A stretch of 17,138 nt of DNA from DASUBV01 sp035763085 (GTDB lineage Bacteria > Actinomycetota > Actinomycetes > Streptosporangiales > Streptosporangiaceae): contig DASUBV010000204.1 in assembly GCA_035763085.1 (NCBI GenBank), positions 1-17,138 on the forward strand, read 5' to 3'. Position numbers and translations under genes: made by a program. The notes under the pieces are model-generated. The model saw nothing but the letters and a program-made list of their open reading frames with translations. It was not told the origin of the DNA and did no database searches. This document shows positions 7,894 through 14,534 of this stretch, one piece after another; position 1 is the stretch's first letter, and each line of letters opens with the position of its first letter.

Positions 7894-8781
7894 ATGAGCA
7901 AGGCACAGCGAAACCGCCAGGAAAACGTCCGGCAGCGGATCGCGGCCCAGCAGGCCGCCGCCAAGCGCGCTGAGACGCGCCGCCGGCTGCTGCTGGGCGG
8001 CGGAGCCATCGTCGTGGTCATCGCCGTGGTGGTCGCCCTGGTCGTGGCCAAGCTGGGCGGCGGCTCGAGCCCGGCCAAGAACGGCACCGAGCCAGTCGGC
8101 GGGACCGCGCTGCCGGCCAGCGTGACCAGGGACGTCACGACCGTCCCGGCTAGCGCGCTCAACGCCGTGGGCGCCGGGTCGGTGACACAGAAGCCGGCCA
8201 CGTCCATCAGCGGGCCGGCGCTGACCAGCAACGGCAAGCCGGAGATGCTCTACATCGGCGCCGAGTTCTGCCCGTACTGCGCCGCCATGCGGTGGTCGAT
8301 GGCGGTGGCGCTGAGCCGGTTCGGCTCGCTGTCGACGCCGCTGAAGGGCATCCACTCCTCAGCGCAGGATCTCTTCCCTAACACCGCCACGCTGACGTTC
8401 TACAAGACCAGCTACTCCAGCCAGTACCTGACCTTCACCCCGGTCGAGAACGAGACCGTCGACCGCAAGCCGCTGCAGTCCCTGACGTCCGAGCAGAACG
8501 CGATCTGGGCCAAGTACCAGCCAGACCCCTCGACGCGCGGCTACCCGTTCATCGATATCGGCAACCGCTACATGATCACCGTCAACTACGACCCGAAGGT
8601 CCTCAAGGACCTGACCTGGTCGCAGATCGCCGCCTCGCTCGACCAGCCCAGCAGCGCGGTGGCTCAGGGGGTCAACGGGGCCGCCAACATCATCACCGCG
8701 GCGATCTGCAAGACGACCGGCGGCAAGCCCGGCAACGTCTGCTCCTCGCCGGGCGTCCAGAACGCGGCCGTGCGCCTGTAA
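7894..8781 (+). CDS. Membrane-anchored DUF929 thioredoxin-fold protein, second copy
   Basis: The 295-residue protein is a paralogue of the product at 6266. It has the same basic head (MSKAQRNRQENVRQRIAAQQAA against MGKAERNRRQSARDKIAAQQAA), an anchor at about 32-53, a redox motif CPYC (126-129) in YIGAEFCPYCAAMRW, and the same C-terminal pair in ICKTTGGKPGNVC. The dipeptide between the active cysteines is PY rather than PF, and the central region differs in many positions, so the duplication is not recent. The two copies may serve different substrates or act in sequence around the VKOR protein. It appears to have its own leaderless-type promoter. A GC-rich hairpin follows the stop at 30 bp. 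Confidence 0.85.
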   Translation: MSKAQRNRQENVRQRIAAQQAAAKRAETRRRLLLGGGAIVVVIAVVVALVVAKLGGGSSPAKNGTEPVGGTALPASVTRDVTTVPASALNAVGAGSVTQKPATSISGPALTSNGKPEMLYIGAEFCPYCAAMRWSMAVALSRFGSLSTPLKGIHSSAQDLFPNTATLTFYKTSYSSQYLTFTPVENETVDRKPLQSLTSEQNAIWAKYQPDPSTRGYPFIDIGNRYMITVNYDPKVLKDLTWSQIAASLDQPSSAVAQGVNGAANIITAAICKTTGGKPGNVCSSPGVQNAAVRL

Positions 8782-8810
8782 CGCCGTTACGGCTGCCCGC
8801 GAGCAGTCCC

Positions 8811-8829
8811 GGCGGGCGCGCAGCCCGCC
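8811..8829 (+). terminator. GC-rich hairpin after the second DUF929 gene
   Basis: GGCGGGC (8811-8817) and GCCCGCC (8823-8829) form a perfect 7-bp stem with a GCGCA loop, 30 bp after the stop codon. No T-run follows, so if it ends transcription it does so as the T-less type often proposed for high-GC actinobacteria. Confidence 0.45.
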
Positions 8830-8861
8830 TGGGCCGCCGGTATTGGTCTGGAAAATGTGCC

Positions 8862-8891
8862 GGACGGTGAACCGTCCCGTCCGGCCGGACG
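8862..8891. promoter_or_regulatory. Two adjacent palindromes upstream of the lipoprotein gene
   Basis: GGACGGTGAACCGTCC (8862-8877) is a dyad with 7-base arms around GA. As RNA it would be a 6-bp stem closed by a UGAA loop. Directly after it, CGTCCGGCCGGACG (8878-8891) is a perfect 14-base palindrome. They lie about 90 bp before the chosen start at 8980. They could be operator sites or a transcript-ending structure for the upstream gene. The sequence does not decide between these. Confidence 0.4.
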
Positions 8892-8979
8892 TGCTGGAAA
8901 CGAAGGCTGGAACCGCGGCACTGAGAGCGTGCCGTCCTGGCGGCCCGGAAGCTGTGACGGGTGGACGGACAGATCGCCG

Positions 8980-9573
8980 ATGACGAACGCACCGGATAGC
9001 TGGCAGGACCCCAGCGAGGCCGGTCTGCGAGGGGGCGACCGGAGCGCTGGCCGCTGGCTCGCCAGCCTGGCAGCGGCCAGCTGCCTGGCGATACTCGCGG
9101 CAGGCTGCGGCAGCACTCCCCCGGCGGGAGCGACGCGCCCGCCGGCCCGGCAGGGCGGCCAGGCGGCGACAACGGTGTCCCGCGCTGCTCTGCGGGTGAT
9201 GGCCGGCGAGTACCTGGCGATCGCCCGGCCCGCCAACCGGCAGCTCGACCGGGCCAATGACGGTTATTCCGATGCTGAGCACCACAGCCTGGCCGAGGCC
9301 GCCGCTGACCTGCGGGCGGAGGTGGCCACGGAGCGCCGGTTCGACCGCCAGTTGCTGCGGCTGCGGTTCCCGGCCGTGTTCGGGCTGGCCGCGCGGATGC
9401 TGGTGCGGGCCAACGACAGCCGGATCGAGCTGACCACCCGCCAGGCCGCGGCCACCTCCCTGGCGGGGCTGCGCGCCCTGGATCACCGGCACAAGGCCGC
9501 CGACGGGGCAGTGGAGGCCCAGGTGCGCCAGATGCGCAACGTCCTGGGCCTGCCCCCGCCGGAGACGAGTTAG
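8980..9573 (+). CDS. Small secreted lipoprotein of unknown function
   Basis: The 197-residue protein has an N-terminal stretch of about 25 polar residues, then a hydrophobic segment ending in lipobox LAAGC (Cys 43). The mature part is predominantly helical and charged (RFDRQLLRLRF, LAARMLVRANDSRIELTTRQAAA, VEAQVRQMRNVLGL), suggesting a helical bundle. I recognise no family. The open frame begins at 8857, but the ATG at 8980 gives a more normal distance to the signal sequence, and the upstream segment coincides with the palindromes, so I chose the later start. The gene converges with the amidase gene; the two stops are 47 bp apart. Confidence 0.65.
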   Translation: MTNAPDSWQDPSEAGLRGGDRSAGRWLASLAAASCLAILAAGCGSTPPAGATRPPARQGGQAATTVSRAALRVMAGEYLAIARPANRQLDRANDGYSDAEHHSLAEAAADLRAEVATERRFDRQLLRLRFPAVFGLAARMLVRANDSRIELTTRQAAATSLAGLRALDHRHKAADGAVEAQVRQMRNVLGLPPPETS

Positions 9574-9581
9574 CGCCTGCC

Positions 9582-9619
9582 AGCCCGGGCCCGTGTCTGG
9601 GGCGATCGGCCCTCGGGCT
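9582..9619. terminator. Possible bidirectional terminator between convergent genes
   Basis: AGCCCG (9582-9587) pairs with CGGGCT (9614-9619), and the adjoining GGCC (9588-9591) pairs with GGCC (9608-9611), with a two-base bulge on one side and a 16-base loop. The structure fills the 47 bp between the facing stop codons at 9573 and 9621. No flanking T-run is present. Confidence 0.4.
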
Positions 9620-9620
9620 A

Positions 9621-10610
9621 CTACCTGTGGGTCATGTACCAGACGATGGCGCTGGCGAAGGCCCTGGCCAGCTGCTTCTGGAACCAGGTGGCCTTCAGCA
9701 GCCGCGCGTCGGTCGAGTTCCGCATGTTGCCGCACTCGATGAGGATCTTCGCCTCGGTGGTGAGGTTCAGCCCGGCCAGGTCGTCGCGCTTGATGTAGCC
9801 GCCCCGCCCGTAGTAGTTGCTGATCGGCATGCGGGTGTGCTTCAGCAGCGCGCCGTGCACGTCCGCGCCGAACCGGTCGGATGCCTTGATCACCTTGTTG
9901 TTCGGGCCGTCGGCTATCGGCTCCAGGACGGTGAAGCCGCGGCCGGACGCCGGGCCGCCGTCAGCGTGGATGTCAATGGAGACGCGGGCATGCGCCCGGT
10001 TCAGGATCCGGGCCCGGCGGTTCACGCACGGCCCGACACCGCGGTTGCTGTCGCGCGTCATGACCACGTGGGCGCCATCCCTGCGCAGGTCAGCGCGCAG
10101 GTAAGTAGCAACGTTGAAGGTGAACCTGGACTCGGTGTAGCCGCTGTTGGTCTCGGTGCCGGTGGTGTCGCAGGCCTCTTCTTCCCGGCCGTTCCACACC
10201 AGCCGGTTGATGTAGGCCGGGTCGTCCTTGTTGCGGCCGTTGTGACCGGGGTCGATGCCGATGACCTTGCCGGCCAGCGGCTGGGCCGCGGCCGCCTGGC
10301 CTGACCTGCTGGTGCTGGTCCCGGGTGATGCGGAACTGCTGGTCCCGGGCGATGCGGAACTGCTGGACCCGGGCGCGCTTCCCGTGCTGGCCGCGCCCGT
10401 CGCGCCGCTGTCGTTGGCAACGTTCGCCTTCGGGGCGGCCGCGGCCGGCTGGCCGTGCGCGGTACCGCAGGCGGTCACCGCCAGCCCGGCGGCGAGCAGG
10501 CTGGCCAGCACTGGCACGGCGGACTTGCCCCCGGCCGGCATCCGCCCGGTACCTGCCTGCCCGGATCCGGGTCTCGCGGGCTGGGCTGCGTGCCGCCTGA
10601 TACGTCGCAT
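9621..10610 (-). CDS. N-acetylmuramoyl-L-alanine amidase (Amidase_3 type), probable lipoprotein
   Basis: The 329-residue protein has a signal ending in VTAC (Cys 48), a lipobox-like sequence, so it is probably membrane-anchored outside the cell. A Ser/Pro/Ala/Thr-rich tether (about 50-113) contains two copies of SSSASPGT. The catalytic domain begins KVIGIDPGHNG. Expected zinc and catalytic residues are His 123 (DPGH), Glu 160 (YTESRF), His 215 (DIHAD) and Glu 292 (LIECGNMRN). It should cut the bond between MurNAc and the stem peptide in peptidoglycan. The ATG at 10610 is preceded by GGTGAGGAA, very close to the start. An internal ATG at codon 24 would still keep the signal sequence. The gene is downstream of the SDR gene on the same strand, 99 bp away, and may have its own promoter. 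Confidence 0.9.
   Translation of the reverse strand: MRRIRRHAAQPARPGSGQAGTGRMPAGGKSAVPVLASLLAAGLAVTACGTAHGQPAAAAPKANVANDSGATGAASTGSAPGSSSSASPGTSSSASPGTSTSRSGQAAAAQPLAGKVIGIDPGHNGRNKDDPAYINRLVWNGREEEACDTTGTETNSGYTESRFTFNVATYLRADLRRDGAHVVMTRDSNRGVGPCVNRRARILNRAHARVSIDIHADGGPASGRGFTVLEPIADGPNNKVIKASDRFGADVHGALLKHTRMPISNYYGRGGYIKRDDLAGLNLTTEAKILIECGNMRNSTDARLLKATWFQKQLARAFASAIVWYMTHR
10314..10375. repeat. 24-bp tandem repeat in the amidase tether
   Basis: Two copies of a 24-bp unit (10314-10337 and 10338-10361) differ at a single base, and a third, partial copy covers 10362-10375. Each full unit encodes eight residues of the Ser/Pro-rich tether in the minus-strand amidase gene. The unit is a multiple of three, so copy-number change would lengthen or shorten the tether without breaking the frame. 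Confidence 0.85.
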
Positions 10611-10624
10611 TTCCTCACCGTAGT

Positions 10625-10640
10625 GGGCCGTCCGCGGCCC
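10625..10640 (-). promoter_or_regulatory. Hairpin just upstream of the amidase ribosome binding site
   Basis: GGGCCG (10625-10630) and CGGCCC (10635-10640) form a perfect 6-bp stem with a four-base loop, ending 14 bp before the amidase ATG. In the amidase mRNA it would sit directly 5' of the GGTGAGG ribosome binding site and could affect translation. It could also be chance in such GC-rich DNA. Confidence 0.3.
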
Positions 10641-10709
10641 GCGCAGGGCGAACGGCCCAGCCGCGGAGCAGATAACCCGGAGCCGTTAAGCAGCCGCGCG
10701 AGCGCCAGG

Positions 10710-11546
10710 TCAGGACCCGGCCCAGGCCTCGCTGCGCTCCCACAGGATCCGGCCCAGGTCCGCGGTAGCCACGGCGCTCGGCTTGCGCTCAGCGCACTTG
10801 TCGTAGAACAGCCCCGTCTGCCCGGCCAGCTCGGCCGAGGTCGCGCAGTACAGCGAGGTCTGCGCGCCCTGCTCGGGGGTCAGCATCCGCGCGGTGATCA
10901 GTGACCGGAACGGCGCGGGCACCCGCCGCCACATATCCGACCCGACCATGCCGGGATGCAGGGCGTAGGTGGTGACGCCGCGACCGTCCAGGCGCCGGGC
11001 CAGTTCCTGGCTGAACAGCAGGTTGCACAGCTTGGAGACCGCGTACGAGCGCATGGCCGTGATGCTCCGGTCGGGGCGGCGCAGGGCCGTGAAGTCGATG
11101 CCCTTGGCCTTGTAATGAGCATCGCTGGACACGGTGACGACGCGGGCCGGGGCGCACTCCGCCAGCCGGCCCAGCAGCGCCCTGGTCAGCACGAAGTGAC
11201 CCAGGTGATTGACGCCGAAGGCCAGCTCGAAGCCGTCGGCGGTCAGCTCGTGCCGCCCCGCGACGCCCGCGTTGTTGATCAGCGCGTGCAGCGGCTGCCC
11301 GGTGGCCAGGAACTCCTTGGCGCACGCCCGGACCGAGCTGAGGTCGGCCAGGTCCAGCGGCAGATAGCTGACATGGGGGTTCCCGGTCGCCGCGACGATG
11401 CTGGCCACCGCGTGCGAGCCCTTGGCCTCGGACCGGCAGGCAACATAGACACGGCCGCCGCGCCGGGCCAGCTCAGTGGCGGTGGCCAGGCCGATCCCGG
11501 TGTTGCCGCCGGTGACCAGGAAGCTCTGGCCGGATTCGTCACCCAT
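10710..11546 (-). CDS. Short-chain dehydrogenase/reductase (retinol-dehydrogenase / protochlorophyllide-reductase-like)
   Basis: This 278-residue classical SDR has the cofactor motif TGGNTGIG (12-19), an ACRSE segment after the second strand that suggests NADP(H) through its Arg, NNAG (91-94), the catalytic Ser in VTVSSDAH (about 139-144), and YAVSK (168-172). The N-H-L-G-H-F segment after NNAG and LHPGMV near the end match the branch of retinol dehydrogenases and WW-domain oxidoreductase-like proteins common in actinobacteria. The frame opens at 11567, but GAGGAGG sits six bases before the ATG at 11546, which decides the start. The gene is divergent from the membrane-protein gene at 11762. 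Its substrate cannot be inferred. Confidence 0.88.
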   Translation of the reverse strand: MGDESGQSFLVTGGNTGIGLATATELARRGGRVYVACRSEAKGSHAVASIVAATGNPHVSYLPLDLADLSSVRACAKEFLATGQPLHALINNAGVAGRHELTADGFELAFGVNHLGHFVLTRALLGRLAECAPARVVTVSSDAHYKAKGIDFTALRRPDRSITAMRSYAVSKLCNLLFSQELARRLDGRGVTTYALHPGMVGSDMWRRVPAPFRSLITARMLTPEQGAQTSLYCATSAELAGQTGLFYDKCAERKPSAVATADLGRILWERSEAWAGS

Positions 11547-11761
11547 CGTCATCCTCCTCGTGCACACGGCACCCCGCAGGACAGTGACAGTACCGGCCCC
11601 GGCGGCCGACCTGGAAGATCCAACATCGCGCCAGACCGGACATCCGGGCTAGCACCTGCCCGGAGCGGTGGTTTCGGCCGCATAGGCTCGAAAGCTGACA
11701 GAACCCGCAGTCGCTCAGCGTGCCATGCCCCGACGGGCAGGCCGACGGAACAGGAGGATTG

Positions 11762-12982
11762 ATGAGCGGGCGGCGCCTGGAGATCAGCGCAACCCAAGCA
11801 GTATCCAGCATGCTGGCGACCATCACCGGGGCGATCGCGGCTTCCGGCCTCGGCATTGCCGGCACCCTCATCGGCGCGGGATTCATGAGCCTGGCCTCCA
11901 CGGTCGGCACGGCCGTGTACCGGCTCTACATCTCCCGCAGCAATGACCGGCTCAAGGCGGCAGCCGCCAGCCTGGCACCGCGGGCCACCGGGAGTGTCGT
12001 GGCCGCCGCGCTCGTGCGCCGTCACCGGGCCCCCGCCGCCGGCCAGGCGACCCCGGATGCAGCCACCCAGCCGCAGGACAGCCAGCCGCGAGCCACGGTC
12101 CGGCTGAAAGAGACCCGGCAGACAAAGACCCGCCCGGACCAGCAGCGGGCGGGCAGCGCGCGGCCGGGGGCTTCGCCGGCCAGCATGCCGGAGTGGGCCT
12201 ACGCGGCTGACGCGGCCGAGACCACGGTCATCCCGCCGCTCGCCGCGGCCAGCACCCGGCCCGGCCGCCCGCTTCCCGGCTGGCCCGCCGGCAACGCGGC
12301 CGGCACCGAGGCGGCCGGCCCCCGGCCGGCCGACACCGAGGCCGGCGACGCCCCTGCGGCCCGCACCGATGCGGCCGCCGACACCCGTGCGGCCCACACC
12401 CGTGCGGCCGGCACCGAAACGGCCGGCACCGAAACGGCTGGCATAGCTGCAGCGGCCACCGAGGCAGCCGGTACCGGCGGAGCTGATAGCAAACAGCCTG
12501 CCGGCGCAGATCCGCACCCGGCCCGGGACCCGAGCCCGGGCAAGACCGGCCGGGCCCGCGGCCTGGCCGCCCTCGGACGGCGCCGCTGGCTGATGGCCGG
12601 CCTCGCGGCGCTGGGCGTCTTTGTCCTGGGCATGGGCGCGGTCACCGCGTTCGAGGCCATCGCGGGCAAGCCGCTGGAGACCGTGGTGTGGCACAAGACA
12701 GGGTCGGGGACCACTGTGGGCGGCCTGGTCGACGGCCCGCCCGCCCCGCCCCGGCACACCCACCCGGCCGGCAGCACATCGCCGAGCGCGCCCGCCAGCC
12801 CGAGCAGCACGCCGACGACCACGTCACCGGCGACGCCGGCGCCCACGCCCACGCCGACGCCGACCGGCTCGAGCTCGGCTGCGCCGACCCCGAGTGACAG
12901 CCCCAGCACCCCGGTCAGCCCGTCACCCACCGGGTCGCCGACGACGGGGACACCGTCGAGCCCCGGCGCGCCGGCGGGCTAG
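11762..12982 (+). CDS. Low-complexity two-segment membrane protein of unknown function
   Basis: The 406-residue protein has a hydrophobic Gly-rich segment near the N-terminus (about 12-52, SMLATITGAIAASGLGIAG), then a long Ala/Arg/Thr/Pro-rich region, a second membrane segment at about 275-298 (RRWLMAGLAALGVFVLGMG), and an extracellular Pro/Ser/Thr tail (about 335-406). The middle region contains a five-residue periodicity (AADTR, AAHTR, AAGTE, TAGTE) encoded by 15-bp direct repeats. AGGAGG four bases before the ATG supports this start over the earlier in-frame ATG at 11720. The segment after the second helix (FEAIAGKPLETVVWHKTGSGTTVGG) is the least repetitive part and may be the conserved core. 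I recognise no family. The tail looks like a wall-spanning stalk. Confidence 0.7.
   Translation: MSGRRLEISATQAVSSMLATITGAIAASGLGIAGTLIGAGFMSLASTVGTAVYRLYISRSNDRLKAAAASLAPRATGSVVAAALVRRHRAPAAGQATPDAATQPQDSQPRATVRLKETRQTKTRPDQQRAGSARPGASPASMPEWAYAADAAETTVIPPLAAASTRPGRPLPGWPAGNAAGTEAAGPRPADTEAGDAPAARTDAAADTRAAHTRAAGTETAGTETAGIAAAATEAAGTGGADSKQPAGADPHPARDPSPGKTGRARGLAALGRRRWLMAGLAALGVFVLGMGAVTAFEAIAGKPLETVVWHKTGSGTTVGGLVDGPPAPPRHTHPAGSTSPSAPASPSSTPTTTSPATPAPTPTPTPTGSSSAAPTPSDSPSTPVSPSPTGSPTTGTPSSPGAPAG
12381..12435. repeat. 15-bp direct repeats in the membrane-protein linker
   Basis: Adjacent units at 12381-12395 and 12396-12410 differ by one base. GGCCGGCACCGAAAC then occurs twice exactly, at 12406-12420 and 12421-12435. 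Looser copies of the same 15-bp period extend to both sides, from about 12300 to about 12480. They encode the five-residue Ala/Thr repeats of the protein and stay in frame. Confidence 0.75.
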
Positions 12983-13093
12983 GCGCGGCCAGCGCACCAG
13001 CCTCAGCGGCGGGTTGCGCGGCGGGCCGGCTGCCCGGCGGGCTGGGCTGCGGCGGCGCGGACCCGCCGCGCGCCCGCCCGCCGGACTGCGGTC
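12983..13093. other. GC-rich spacer between convergent genes
   Basis: This 111-bp stretch between two facing stop codons is almost entirely G and C, with short self-complementary blocks such as GCGGCG near GCCGC around 13050-13075. It probably contains the ends of both transcripts, but no single clean stem stands out. Confidence 0.4.
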
Positions 13094-13675
13094 CTAGCGG
13101 CGGACCTGTCCGCCCGCCCAGGTGATCATCTGGTAGACGGTCATGGCACCGCCACAGCCCCCGCCGCGGTGCCGCCGGGCGCCGCGGATCTTCATGACGA
13201 AAGCTCCGGATCCGCTGATGCCCCGGAAGGCGCCGGTGCCGTGGCTGAGGCTGAACGTGCCGCGGATCGTCTCGCGGATCAGGCAGCTGCGGGTCGGCAG
13301 CGGCAGCCACTGGCTGGTGATGTGCCGGGCCATCTGGAATCCGCCGCTGGGGAAGACCAGCTTGTCTGTCGAGCGGAGGCTGACCACCTTGCCGGGCACG
13401 ACATAACCGCCCGCGACCCACCCGCCGGTGGCGAGCACGCTCTGCCGCGTCGACGAGGCCGCGGTGCTGATGATGCGGAATTCCTCATGCCGGGCGGCGG
13501 CTGGCGCGACGGCGCTGACCGCCACGGCCCGGGCGGACGACACGGCATGCCGGACGGCTGGCCCGGCAGCCGCACGCCCAGCCTGCGGGCTGGCCTGGGC
13601 GGCGGTGACAGTGACGCCGCCGACCAGCGCGGCGGACGAGGCCAGGGTGATCGCGACGGCGAGCGCTCGGTGCAT
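13094..13675 (-). CDS. Secreted beta-rich protein of unknown function, downstream of the mau-like cluster
   Basis: The 193-residue protein has a classical signal peptide (hydrophobic 4-23, probable cleavage after AQA at 26-28). An Ala/Arg/Val-rich stretch is followed by a domain of alternating hydrophobic residues (about 64-190). The segment FSLSHGTGAFRGISGSG (141-157) resembles the glycine-rich turn of dirigent/allene-oxide-cyclase-like beta-barrels. That is a tentative similarity from memory, not a confident family call. Two cysteines (131, 174) could form one disulfide. GGAGGGG six bases before the ATG at 13675 fixes the start; the open frame to 13843 is not needed. It follows the 13710 membrane-protein gene after 34 bp on the same strand and may belong to the same operon. 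Confidence 0.6.
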   Translation of the reverse strand: MHRALAVAITLASSAALVGGVTVTAAQASPQAGRAAAGPAVRHAVSSARAVAVSAVAPAAARHEEFRIISTAASSTRQSVLATGGWVAGGYVVPGKVVSLRSTDKLVFPSGGFQMARHITSQWLPLPTRSCLIRETIRGTFSLSHGTGAFRGISGSGAFVMKIRGARRHRGGGCGGAMTVYQMITWAGGQVRR

Positions 13676-13709
13676 GTGAATCCCCTCCACGGTTGAGTTG
13701 CGGTGAGCA

Positions 13710-14240
13710 TCACCAGGACTGGCCGACGCAGGCCGTGGCGGCGGCGCCCGCGATGACCAGCAGGGCGAGCCCGTCGGCGGTGCGCCAGTACATCGAGACC
13801 AGCACGAGCCGCATGGGGTCGGCGGCCGCGCCCGGCCGGGCATCGCGCCGCAGGGCCAGCGCCCGGCCGGTGCCGTGGGCCAGGCCGATCGCGGCCGCCA
13901 GCGCGGCCGCCGCGGGCACTCCCCCGGCGGCCGCGACCGCCGCCGGCAGCAGCCCGAAGCCCGCGTACGGATTGCGGGTCAGGAAACCCGGCCCCAGGAT
14001 CGTGCTCCAGACCAGCAGCCGGCGGCGGGCCGAGGTTCCGACCACCATCGTCTGCGGTACCTGCCACCGGGTGCCCGGCACCGGAAGCCAGCGCCGCCCG
14101 GCGGCCTCGGTCAGCCCGTACCAGGCCGCATACGCCGTGACGAGCGCCAGGGCCGGGCGAGCCAGCGGCAGCGCGCCAAGGACGGCTCCGAGCGCGGCCC
14201 AGGTCACGACGGCGGACAGCGCGTAGGCGCTCACCGCCAC
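13710..14240 (-). CDS. Polytopic membrane protein of unknown function in the mau-like cluster
   Basis: The 176-residue protein, read from the GTG at 14240, is hydrophobic throughout. Probable membrane segments lie at about 5-25, 29-42, 95-112 and 152-170. A hydrophilic loop contains RRWLPVPGTRWQVPQTMVVG, and the segment STILGPGFLTRNPYAGFG is the most distinctive. I recognise no family. The reading frame stays open upstream of the GTG for 21 more codons, up to the TGA at 14304-14306 that ends the preceding small gene in the same frame. The upstream 21 codons look as protein-like as the rest, and no ribosome binding site close to the GTG decides the start. The alternative is that this is the second half of one gene interrupted by the TGA. 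Confidence 0.55.
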   Translation of the reverse strand: MAVSAYALSAVVTWAALGAVLGALPLARPALALVTAYAAWYGLTEAAGRRWLPVPGTRWQVPQTMVVGTSARRRLLVWSTILGPGFLTRNPYAGFGLLPAAVAAAGGVPAAAALAAAIGLAHGTGRALALRRDARPGAAADPMRLVLVSMYWRTADGLALLVIAGAAATACVGQSW

Positions 14241-14303
14241 CGCGGCGCGGCTGAGCCTCCCGACCGGAAGACCCGCGGCCAGCGAGGCCGCCGAGTTCGC
14301 GCC

Positions 14304-14534
14304 TCAAGGCGAGTACGCCTTGGAGAACCCGTTCGCCGCGGCGAGCAGCACCGCCAGGGCGGCCACCGCCATGCCAGCGCCGGAAGCGGCCAGCCCGGCG
14401 GCGCCTGCCGGCCCCGGCCCCCGGCCAGACAGGGCCAGCCCGAGGGTGACGCCCGCTGCGACAGCGGCTGTCATGGCGGCCGCGGCCAGGCTGCGGCGGG
14501 CCAGGCGCGGCTGCCGGGCCAGCGGCGCGGTCAA
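14304..14534 (-). CDS. Small two-helix membrane protein coupled to the Cys-rich gene
   Basis: This 76-residue frame starts with a TTG at 14534 whose last bases overlap the TGA of the Cys-rich gene (shared TTGA), a typical coupling arrangement. It shows a basic head (about 7-16), a first hydrophobic helix (about 20-38), a short Gly/Pro loop, a second helix (about 48-68) and ends NGFSKAYSP. The same frame is open far upstream (to 15029), but that portion is the out-of-frame shadow of the Cys-rich gene. No family is recognised. The gene ends at TGA 14304-14306, directly followed in the same frame by the membrane protein at 13710. The two may be one split gene. Confidence 0.5.
   Translation of the reverse strand: MTAPLARQPRLARRSLAAAAMTAAVAAGVTLGLALSGRGPGPAGAAGLAASGAGMAVAALAVLLAAANGFSKAYSP

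Noticed and set aside
8359..9735. A 458-codon minus-strand frame over the second DUF929 gene and the lipoprotein gene.
   Set aside because: It covers two better-supported plus-strand genes and has a shadow composition.
12301..12490. Regularly spaced repeats as a possible CRISPR array or pentapeptide-repeat fold.
   Set aside because: The 15-bp units are contiguous and in frame without spacers, and the residues do not follow the A(D/N)LXX pattern.
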